Of a DNA stretch of 54,641 nt, positions 41,920 to 49,370 are shown piece by piece. The notes under the pieces are model-generated. The model had not been told where the DNA came from. It searched no databases and saw nothing but the letters and a program-made list of their open reading frames with translations. Location of the stretch: assembly GCA_900553515.1 (NCBI GenBank), contig USDN01000014.1, positions 1 to 54,641 on the forward strand. Reading direction: 5' to 3'. Every line of letters begins with the position of its first letter. Position 1 is the first letter of the stretch. Source of the stretch: an uncultured Blautia sp. (GTDB taxonomy: Bacteria; Bacillota; Clostridia; Lachnospirales; Lachnospiraceae). Position numbers and translations under genes: made by a program.

Positions 41920-42277
41920 AATATACCTCCGCTCCAAAAGGCATCAGCGCCAACTTGGCAAGCTTAAACTGCTGAAGCCCAAAAGGAATTCCGATCACAG
42001 TCACACATAAAAGCATCCCCAGAACTGCATGTTCAATGGCAAGAGGAAGGCCGGAAACCACCAGCCAGATAATATTTACCAGAAGGGACACTGCGCCACC
42101 TCCATACCGCACCTCTTTTCCAAAAGGAAAACAGCTGAGAGAAGCAAATTTAAAACACTGCATCCCAATGGGAATACCTACAACTGTGATACACCACAAA
42201 CATCCCGCCACGCACCAGCTCAGAGCGCTGATCGCGCCTCCAAATATAAACCACAAAAGATTACCAAGACAACCCAT
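41918..42277 (-). CDS. YccF-domain membrane protein
   Basis: 119 residues with two YccF repeats: each has a hydrophobic segment followed by a glycine-isoleucine-proline-phenylalanine-type turn (ITVVGIPIG at ~30, VTVIGIPFG at ~93) and a FPFGKEV or MPFGAEV ending. About four membrane helices. Function unknown. Start ATG 42277 behind AGGAGGGA. Single gene convergent with capA. Confidence 0.9.
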   Translation of the reverse strand: MGCLGNLLWFIFGGAISALSWCVAGCLWCITVVGIPIGMQCFKFASLSCFPFGKEVRYGGGAVSLLVNIIWLVVSGLPLAIEHAVLGMLLCVTVIGIPFGLQQFKLAKLALMPFGAEVY

Positions 42278-42404
42278 ATTTTCCCTCCTGAAACATTGAT
42301 CTCGTTATTTAGCATATATCCGCTGCGAATTTAACCTCCGCAGAATTTTATTGTTCTAAGTATATCACAAATATCCCTATTTTCGTAATTTTGTTTTTAC
42401 CCTC

Positions 42405-42433
42405 TTGCATTATGTTCTATTATTGATTAAGAT
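42405..42433 (+). promoter_or_regulatory. Promoter of the MATE exporter
   Basis: TTGCAT (42405-42410), 17 bases, TAAGAT (42428-42433). Confidence 0.6.
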
Positions 42434-42473
42434 AGACTGGCATGTAATTTTTAAAATACAAGGATGAATTATT

Positions 42474-43832
42474 ATGAATAAAAAACACCAGGTGGACCTC
42501 ACTAATGGTCCAATTTTGAAAACATTGGCAGAGCTGGCTCTGCCCATCATGGCATCTGCCTTTCTTGGAACCGCCTACAACATCACGGATATGGCCTGGA
42601 TCGGGATCCTGGGTTCTAAAGCTGTAGCCGGAGTCGGTATGGGAGGCATGTATGTCTGGCTGTCACAGGGACTTTGCTCTCTTGCCCGTATGGGCGGACA
42701 GGTTAATGTTGCTCAAAGCTGTGGCCGCAATGATACAAAAACTGCCACAGACTATGCTTCCGCTTCCATACAGCTTACCTGCATTTTTGCTTTTGTTTTT
42801 TCTGCTGTATGCCTGCTCTTTACCGAACCACTTCTGGATTTTTTCCATCTGGAAGACGCACAGACTTATTCCCATGCAGTAAAATATATGAAGATCACCT
42901 GTGGACTGATCATTTTTTCCTACATGAATTACACTTTAACAGGTCTTTATACTGCACAGGGAGACTCCAAAACCCCATTTATTGCAAATCTGATCGGTCT
43001 TGTTATGAATATGATCCTGGATCCTCTCCTGATCCTCGGCACAGGCTTTTTCCCACGGCTGGAAGTTATGGGCGCTGCCATTGCGACTGTTTCTGCCCAG
43101 CTGGTCGTTATGCTGGTAATGATCGCCGGAATCTTTTGGGGAAAGGATAACGAAAATATACTGAAGGAAATCCATCTCTTTTCCGTCAGCGATAAAAAGA
43201 TCTACCATTCCATTTGCAGGATCGGTGTACCTACTGCTCTCCAGGGAACTCTGTACTGTATGATCTCCATGTTTCTGACACGTATGGTCTCTGCCTTCGG
43301 ACCAGGAGCTGTCGCTACCCAAAGAGTAGGAGGACAGATTGAATCCATTTCCTGGAATACAGCTGATGGATTTGCTGCAGCCCTGAATTCCTTTACCGCA
43401 CAAAATTATGGCGCCGGAAAAAATGACCGTATCCGTCAGGGATATAAGGTTTCTCTTCGCATCATGGTTACCTGGGGAATGATTGTCACCGCCGCCTTCG
43501 TTCTGTTTCCCGGACAGATTTCTTCTCTTTTCTTCCATGAACCGGAGGTTCTGGAAACTGCAGTAGGCTATATGATCATTATAGGAATAGGGGAAGCCTT
43601 CATGTGCGTGGAAATGCTGACTATCGGCGCACTTTCCGGTCTTGGACAGACTAAGATCTGCAGTATCATCAGTATTCTCCTTACCGGAGCACGGATTCCT
43701 CTTGCTCTGGCGCTTACAAAAACTGCACTTGGCCTGACCGGTATCTGGTGGGCATTGACCTTAAGCTCCATGGCAAAAGGAATTGTTTTTTATTTTGCTT
43801 TTCATCGAATCAGCAAAAAACTGGATCAGTAA
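42474..43832 (+). CDS. MATE-family efflux transporter
   Basis: A 452-residue polytopic protein with twelve predicted helices and the inverted-repeat MATE architecture (ALPIMASAFLGTAYNITDMAWIG; GVPTALQGTLYCMISMFL at the start of the second half). Sodium- or proton-driven export of cationic compounds; the substrate cannot be told. ATG follows AAGGATG. Monocistronic. Confidence 0.93.
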   Translation: MNKKHQVDLTNGPILKTLAELALPIMASAFLGTAYNITDMAWIGILGSKAVAGVGMGGMYVWLSQGLCSLARMGGQVNVAQSCGRNDTKTATDYASASIQLTCIFAFVFSAVCLLFTEPLLDFFHLEDAQTYSHAVKYMKITCGLIIFSYMNYTLTGLYTAQGDSKTPFIANLIGLVMNMILDPLLILGTGFFPRLEVMGAAIATVSAQLVVMLVMIAGIFWGKDNENILKEIHLFSVSDKKIYHSICRIGVPTALQGTLYCMISMFLTRMVSAFGPGAVATQRVGGQIESISWNTADGFAAALNSFTAQNYGAGKNDRIRQGYKVSLRIMVTWGMIVTAAFVLFPGQISSLFFHEPEVLETAVGYMIIIGIGEAFMCVEMLTIGALSGLGQTKICSIISILLTGARIPLALALTKTALGLTGIWWALTLSSMAKGIVFYFAFHRISKKLDQ

Positions 43833-43842
43833 TATATCGTCC

Positions 43843-43895
43843 AAAAAAGGATATCCTCCGACAGATCAGACTCTGTCAAAAGGATATCCTTTTTA
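43843..43895. terminator. Terminator between the MATE gene and the secreted-protein gene
   Basis: AAAAAGGATATCC / GGATATCCTTTTT with a loop of ~25 bases that itself contains GACAGA / TCTGTC pairing; T- and A-runs suit both strands. Confidence 0.8.
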
Positions 43896-43937
43896 CTTTA
43901 ATCTTTATTTATCATATACCTTCTATATGCAGCAATA

Positions 43938-45584
43938 TTATGCGGCCTCAGCTTCTGTGCCCCCGTCTTCCTGAGGCGGGTTCAACGCTGTGTCCACTGC
44001 CTGCTGGATCATCTGGTCAAAGGCTCCTACAAGTTCTGCAGGAACACCGGCTGCAGATGCATTATCAAGGATTGCTGTCCAGTCCATTCCCTGAAGGTAA
44101 GAAGTCTCAGAGCCTTCTTTTGTAAGATCAAGGGATGCATCAAGAACCGCCTGTTCCGGTGCAGATGCCCCGGCATCTGCATAACCGCCGCTTACAGATA
44201 AAGTAACAAGGGCTGCCCCTGAATTTGTTACAGTAAGATCGATCTGATTAGTCTTTGCTTCTGCATCTGATACAACATTTATATCAAGACCAAAAGCTGC
44301 CAGAGGATTAGGTGCTTCTTCTGTTCCGGCATCAAGGACAGAAACACTGATCTTTCCATTATAGTATCCCGGAACCTTCGGATCTGTTTCCAGATTCTCA
44401 GTTTTTACCCCAATCATCTTCACGCCATTTAACGCGAAAACATACTCTCCGTTCAGAAGTCCCTCTGCCGACTGTCCTGTTCCTGTAAAGGTCATTACCT
44501 CCTCTTCTGCTCCGATTTCCAAAAGAAGAGCAGAATTTCCGTCTGCCGATGGATTTTTCCAGGTAAATACAGGAATGCTTCCGGTTTCATCTTCTGCGCT
44601 TATTTCTCTTCCAACAATCTTTCCATCTGCATTGACCCATACCTTTGAGGTAACAATAGCCGTATCAGAACCTTCTCCGGTAAGATCTGCCAGAAGAGCA
44701 TCCGCATTTGCCTGAAGCTGTGCATTCAGATCTTCCCCGCTTGTTTCTGACCATTTGTCAAGAAGCCCTTTTAATTCCTGGTCCTCTTTTGCTGCTGTCA
44801 GGATATTTTCCATCATGGAAAGAACACCTGCTTCTGTTATCTGAGATTCATATACTGTACAGTCTTCGCTGATACCTTCTACAGAAATCGTTTCCTCAGA
44901 AGAAGCTCCTTCTGCAGTGCTGTCTATAATAATGTTTCCATAGCGGTCCAGCAGAGCAGAAACCGTTGCCGTATCAGGAAGGAATGTTGTAAGATCAGAG
45001 AGTACCTTAAAATTATTTTTCATAGAAGCTTTGTATGTTTCCATATATTCCAGATACGCCTGTATTTCTTCTTCGCTTTCAAAAGTCTGAGCCAGTTCCT
45101 CCTCTGATATTTCCAGAGAGTCCAGAAGCGGCATCTTCATCCATGTTTCCGACAGCTCCGGAATCTGTAAATATTCAACCAGATCGGTCATGTCCATATA
45201 CATATTCATATTACAGAGCGGAGAATCATTAAGAAGGATCTCTCCATTGACTATTTCTTTCCCTTCTGTTACAGAAGCTGTCATGTCCATAGTCAGAGTA
45301 TTCAGCCAGGAAAAATCCATTCCGCCTGAAGCTGCACTTAAAAGAGTTTTCCCTCCATCTTCCAGCTTCAGCGTCATAATAGCCTTAGATCCTGCCATAG
45401 CCTTTTCCTGATCTTCCATTACAACATCCCAATATGCAGAAAAATCTGCAATAAACTGGGAAAGGGCTGCTTTTTCTGCCTCCTGATAAGAAGCCGCAAA
45501 AACTGTACTGGAACCTGACAAAAGCAAAGAAGAAGCCGCTGCTGCTGCAGTGATTTTTCTAAATATTGTTCTAGTTCGCTTCAT
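43938..45584 (-). CDS. Large secreted protein of unknown function
   Basis: 548 residues; start at ATG 45584 behind GAGGAGG. Signal peptide (KKITAAAAASSLLLSGSSTVFAAS-like, ~7-30, AxA cleavage) and no lipobox Cys or LPxTG. The mature part is rich in Glu, Ser, Thr and Leu, with repeated beta-hairpin-like strands (IVNGEILLNDSPL; NGKISVSVLDAGT), low in Cys and Lys: resembles a soluble surface or extracellular protein of beta type. No enzyme motif seen. Monocistronic with promoter at 45645-45673. Confidence 0.75.
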   Translation of the reverse strand: MKRTRTIFRKITAAAAASSLLLSGSSTVFAASYQEAEKAALSQFIADFSAYWDVVMEDQEKAMAGSKAIMTLKLEDGGKTLLSAASGGMDFSWLNTLTMDMTASVTEGKEIVNGEILLNDSPLCNMNMYMDMTDLVEYLQIPELSETWMKMPLLDSLEISEEELAQTFESEEEIQAYLEYMETYKASMKNNFKVLSDLTTFLPDTATVSALLDRYGNIIIDSTAEGASSEETISVEGISEDCTVYESQITEAGVLSMMENILTAAKEDQELKGLLDKWSETSGEDLNAQLQANADALLADLTGEGSDTAIVTSKVWVNADGKIVGREISAEDETGSIPVFTWKNPSADGNSALLLEIGAEEEVMTFTGTGQSAEGLLNGEYVFALNGVKMIGVKTENLETDPKVPGYYNGKISVSVLDAGTEEAPNPLAAFGLDINVVSDAEAKTNQIDLTVTNSGAALVTLSVSGGYADAGASAPEQAVLDASLDLTKEGSETSYLQGMDWTAILDNASAAGVPAELVGAFDQMIQQAVDTALNPPQEDGGTEAEAA

Positions 45585-45644
45585 AGAAATCCTCCTCTCG
45601 AAAGTATGGATCACAAATGGATCTCATCTGTTAAATATGTGCAT

Positions 45645-45673
45645 ATTTTATCATAATTCTTATTGTCATTCAA
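45645..45673 (-). promoter_or_regulatory. Promoter of the secreted protein gene
   Basis: Minus strand TTGAAT (45668-45673), 17 bases, TAAAAT (45645-45650). Confidence 0.7.
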
Positions 45674-45729
45674 CAAAATTCTACATTTTATCCGAAGATT
45701 TTGAAAATATTCCTGTTGTTTTGTCATTT

Positions 45730-46155
45730 TTATACATAGTGTGATTGTGATTTTATATATTTCTCCAATGTTATTTTTTCATGCGAATTTCCCGGAAACT
45801 CCTTCTCTTCTGCACATTGCCATTCAGACAGATCCAGACCCAGCTTCTTATCTGACGGATAACTTCGGTTCCATCGAAACACCAGCAATTCCTCAATATT
45901 CTCTGCGTGTGTCTTCAGATCATCTGTCTCTACAAGAGCGTATTCTCCTGTACCGGCTTTTTGTATAAAATCCTGGCAGCACTTTATTTCCACACCTTTC
46001 AGGTTCCCATAAACAGGATAAGAATAATCATTCATCCAAAGCACCTTTCCCTGGCATAACATACAAATCTCATCCGTTACTGCCTGATCTCTGCTCTGAC
46101 GTCTTTTGTTAAATAACATGCCATTTTTGTCATCTAAAAAAATGATCACTTTCAT
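45730..46155 (-). CDS. Conserved 141-residue protein of unknown function
   Basis: Opens MKVIIFLDDKNGMLFNKRRQSRD, an arrangement I associate with a Clostridial family of unknown role (often misnamed). Soluble, mixed alpha/beta, three cysteines (IC-MLC, KCC). No catalytic motif recognised. Start ATG 46155 behind CAGGAGGAG. Single gene. Confidence 0.7.
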   Translation of the reverse strand: MKVIIFLDDKNGMLFNKRRQSRDQAVTDEICMLCQGKVLWMNDYSYPVYGNLKGVEIKCCQDFIQKAGTGEYALVETDDLKTHAENIEELLVFRWNRSYPSDKKLGLDLSEWQCAEEKEFPGNSHEKITLEKYIKSQSHYV

Positions 46156-46339
46156 AAGACTCCTCCTGTACCTGTATTTTTTGATAAATCACCCTTATTG
46201 TATCACAGATTTCTTGGATGTTCACTTCCTTCATAATGATATGCCACAGTATCTTACAGAATAAATTACTGTTCACGACCTTCACAGCAACGAGCCAAAA
46301 TTCATTCCAGATTGCCTGCAGCTGTGTTTTTATCCGATA

Positions 46340-46368
46340 TTGACACCTTTTCCTGCCGCTGATATAGT
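46340..46368 (+). promoter_or_regulatory. Promoter of the aldehyde dehydrogenase gene
   Basis: TTGACA (46340-46345), 17 bases, TATAGT (46363-46368), 41 bases before the start. Confidence 0.75.
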
Positions 46369-46409
46369 AATCTTAAAGCAGCATCACGATGCTTTTAGGA
46401 GGATTTCAT

Positions 46410-47789
46410 ATGAATGAGCAGGAAATCAAAAAAACAGTAAACAGACAGAGACATTTCTTTTATACAGGCGCTACTCTTCCCATACAAAACCGTCTCAATG
46501 CTCTGAAAAAACTAAGAGTATCCATAAAAAAACACGAAGCAGACATCCACCGGGCTCTGCATCTGGACTTAGGAAAAAGTGATTTTGAGAGTTATATGTG
46601 TGAAACAGGCCTTACTTTAAATGAAATATCCCATATGCTCCGTCATCTTTCCGATTATGCAAGAGAAAAAAGGATCCGTACACCACTGGCGCAGTTTCCT
46701 TCCAGAAGTTTCCAGAAACCTTCCCCCTACGGTGTTGTACTTATTATGAGTCCCTGGAATTATCCTTTTTTATTAAGCATAGGACCTTTGATAGATGCTC
46801 TGGCTGCCGGAAATACCGTAATCCTGAAACCCAGCGCCTATTCTCCCAATACTTCCCGTATTGTCCAACATATCATCCAGGAGTGTTTCGATGACTCGTA
46901 TACAGCAGTGATCACAGGAGGACGCGAAGAAAACACCGCTCTTCTGAATCAGCATTTCGATCATATCTTTTTTACCGGAAGTCAGCGTGTAGGAAAGGAA
47001 GTATTAAAAAAAGCATCCGAATATCTCACTCCCGTAACACTTGAACTGGGAGGAAAAAGCCCCTGTATCGTTGACCGGACAGCAGATCTTAAACTGGCTG
47101 CCAGACGGATCGTATTTGGCAAATTCCTGAACTGCGGACAGACTTGTGTAGCCCCGGACTATATCTATTGTCACAGAGAAATAAAAGATGAATTGCTCCT
47201 GCAGATAAAAAAACAGATAATAAAGCAATTTTCGGATCAGCCACTCAAAAACAAAAACTATGGCAAGATCATCAATCAGAAACATTTTGAAAGGCTCCTT
47301 GGTCTGATAGACAATCAAAAAGTAATCTTCGGCGGGGAATATGATCGGTCAGAACTCAGGATTGCCCCTGCCATAATGACCGATGTTACTTTTGATGATC
47401 CGGTTATGCAGGAAGAGATTTTTGGACCTGTCCTTCCTGTCCTGACTTTTGAGTCTCTGGATCAGGTCATTGCCCAGCTCCAGTTCCTCCCCCATCCTCT
47501 GGCTCTTTATTATTTTACCTCAGATAAAAAAAATGCTGACAAAATCCTTTCCTCTGTTGGATTCGGAGGCGGATGTATCAACGATGTAGTCATACATCTT
47601 GCTACCAGCGAAATGGGATTTGGAGGATTTGGTGAAAGCGGTATGGGAAGCTATCATGGAAAAGCAGGATTTGATACCTTTAGTCACACCAAAAGTATTG
47701 TAGACAAAAAAACATGGCTTGATCTTCCTATCCGTTACCAGCCTTATCAAAAGTTATACAAAAAAATGCTAAGATTATTTCTGAATTAA
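46410..47789 (+). CDS. Aldehyde dehydrogenase (class 3-like)
   Basis: Oxidises aldehydes with NAD(P). Start at ATG 46410 behind TTAGGAGG; 459 residues, the short class 3/fatty-aldehyde type. Catalytic Glu in TLELGGKSP and Cys in NCGQTCVAPDY; MSPWNYPF and FTGSQRVGKE flank the NAD fold; EEIFGPVLPV is the conserved C-terminal motif. Single gene. Confidence 0.9.
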   Translation: MNEQEIKKTVNRQRHFFYTGATLPIQNRLNALKKLRVSIKKHEADIHRALHLDLGKSDFESYMCETGLTLNEISHMLRHLSDYAREKRIRTPLAQFPSRSFQKPSPYGVVLIMSPWNYPFLLSIGPLIDALAAGNTVILKPSAYSPNTSRIVQHIIQECFDDSYTAVITGGREENTALLNQHFDHIFFTGSQRVGKEVLKKASEYLTPVTLELGGKSPCIVDRTADLKLAARRIVFGKFLNCGQTCVAPDYIYCHREIKDELLLQIKKQIIKQFSDQPLKNKNYGKIINQKHFERLLGLIDNQKVIFGGEYDRSELRIAPAIMTDVTFDDPVMQEEIFGPVLPVLTFESLDQVIAQLQFLPHPLALYYFTSDKKNADKILSSVGFGGGCINDVVIHLATSEMGFGGFGESGMGSYHGKAGFDTFSHTKSIVDKKTWLDLPIRYQPYQKLYKKMLRLFLN

Positions 47790-47793
47790 AAAC

Positions 47794-47840
47794 CCGTGTC
47801 TGACAGCTGATCCAGAACAGCCTTCAGACACGGATTTTAA
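47794..47840. terminator. Terminator between aldehyde dehydrogenase and folC
   Basis: CCGTGTCTGA / TCAGACACGG (47794-47803 and 47824-47833), then ATTTTAAATTTT; A-run upstream also suits the minus strand. Confidence 0.75.
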
Positions 47841-47843
47841 ATT

Positions 47844-49145
47844 TTAGTCACCAACTTCCATTTTATAACGATTTACTGCCATTTCTGCTTCTCCCAAAAA
47901 AGACAGAGAACCAAAGATCACGACCACTGAATCCTTGTCGATCCGTTCCATCACCTGATTTACCGCCATGCGAAGACTTCCGGCTGCTTCTGCAGATGGA
48001 TTTACTTCTGCTACTGCCTTTTTCAGTTCCTCTGCCGGAAGCGCCCTTGGATTTTCAGGAGTCTCTACCGTAATAATATGTTCCGCCAAAGGAGCCGTGA
48101 GCCGGATCACCTGGCGGTAATCTTTATCCCGGAACATCCCAAATATATAATAAAATTTCTTTCCAGGATAATAAAGCTTCAGAGAACGAACCAGTTCCTC
48201 TGCTGCCGCCTGATTATGAGCTCCATCCATAACGATCAGAGGTTCTTTCGATATTACTGTAAAACGCCCTTTCCACACAGCTTTTTTCATCCCCTGATAA
48301 ACAGCCTTATCGTTGAGTTCATATCCCAGTTTTCTTAATGCCTCTATTGCTTCAAGAGCCAGAGCAGCATTTTTGATCTGGTAGCTTCCCATCAAAGAGA
48401 TCTTTATATTATTCCAGTTTTTATAAGAAAAACTTTGCCCTTCATATCCATAGGAAATATTTTTGATCTGTTCCTGATCCACTGTATAGCAGACACACTC
48501 TTTTTTTCTGCAAACATTCCGGATCACCTCCATAGCTTCCGTATCCTGCATGGCAGATACCACAGAAGTATGAGGTTTAATGATCCCAGCCTTCTGTAAA
48601 GCAATTTTTCCAAGAGTATCTCCCAGAAATTCCATATGATCCATACTGATAGAAGCGATCACTTCCATTATAGAAGTTGTGATCACATTCGTAGCATCCA
48701 AAGCACCGCCCAGTCCAGTCTCCAAAATCACAATGTCACATTTTTGTTCTGCAAAATAAAGAAAAGCCAAAGCTGTCTCTATCTCAAAAATAGTAGGATA
48801 TCCTATACCACTGCTCTGCATTTCTTCTGCTGCTTTCTTCACTTTCGCTGTCAGACGGGCCAGATCCTCTCGTCCAATAAATCTTTCGTTGACCTGAATC
48901 TTTTCTCTGTAGGAAAATAAGGTAGGAGATATATATCGCCCTGTACGATATCCTGCTTCTTTAAAAACAGTAGAAACATATGCCAGCACAGATCCCTTGC
49001 CATTTGTACCTGAAATATGTACAAATTTTAAGCTGTCCTGGGGATTTTCCAGTCTTTTTAACAATTCTCTCATATTGTCCAGACCAAGGACGCTTCCTCC
49101 TTTGGAAACCTGGTCCAGATATTCTCTTGCTTCTTCGTAATTCAT
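47844..49145 (-). CDS. folC: Folylpolyglutamate / dihydrofolate synthase
   Basis: Adds glutamates to folates (and possibly to dihydropteroate). 433 residues, Mur-ligase fold: P-loop ISGTNGKGSV (~44-53), Omega-loop/Mg site TGLGGALDATNV, SMDHMEFLG, and the C-terminal Glu-ligase domain starting GAHNQAAAEEL. Start ATG 49145 near AGGAGCAG, downstream of a GAGCCGC/GCGGCTC palindrome. Promoter 49190-49218. Confidence 0.94.
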   Translation of the reverse strand: MNYEEAREYLDQVSKGGSVLGLDNMRELLKRLENPQDSLKFVHISGTNGKGSVLAYVSTVFKEAGYRTGRYISPTLFSYREKIQVNERFIGREDLARLTAKVKKAAEEMQSSGIGYPTIFEIETALAFLYFAEQKCDIVILETGLGGALDATNVITTSIMEVIASISMDHMEFLGDTLGKIALQKAGIIKPHTSVVSAMQDTEAMEVIRNVCRKKECVCYTVDQEQIKNISYGYEGQSFSYKNWNNIKISLMGSYQIKNAALALEAIEALRKLGYELNDKAVYQGMKKAVWKGRFTVISKEPLIVMDGAHNQAAAEELVRSLKLYYPGKKFYYIFGMFRDKDYRQVIRLTAPLAEHIITVETPENPRALPAEELKKAVAEVNPSAEAAGSLRMAVNQVMERIDKDSVVVIFGSLSFLGEAEMAVNRYKMEVGD

Positions 49146-49189
49146 GCCTGCTCCTATCTGAGCCGCTGCGGCTCCATAAAATCAGATTT

Positions 49190-49218
49190 ATTATAATCCA
49201 TTCCCCGTATCGTTACAA
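49190..49218 (-). promoter_or_regulatory. Promoter of folC
   Basis: Minus strand TTGTAA (49213-49218), 17 bases, TATAAT (49190-49195). Confidence 0.75.
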
Positions 49219-49320
49219 TATTAACAGGCATATTTTATTTATTTTTTGTTTCTGCCTCTTCCCCGGTCATATCCGAAAGGCAGCCAACTCCTATTTTCTT
49301 TTGCAATCTATTTTCCGTTG

Positions 49321-49360
49321 CACAAAAACGCAGTCTCCATAAGGAAACTGCGCTTTTGTG
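49321..49360 (-). terminator. Terminator of the CoADR-sulfite reductase fusion
   Basis: Minus strand: CACAAAAGCGCAGTTTCC / GGAGACTGCGTTTTTGTG with a four-base loop and T-run. Confidence 0.8.
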
Positions 49361-49370
49361 TACTTTTTTA

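Noticed and set aside
40561..41937. A 458-codon minus-strand frame opposite the CapA-like gene
   Set aside because: The CapA frame has promoter, ribosome site and motifs; the antisense frame has none and runs through the terminator.
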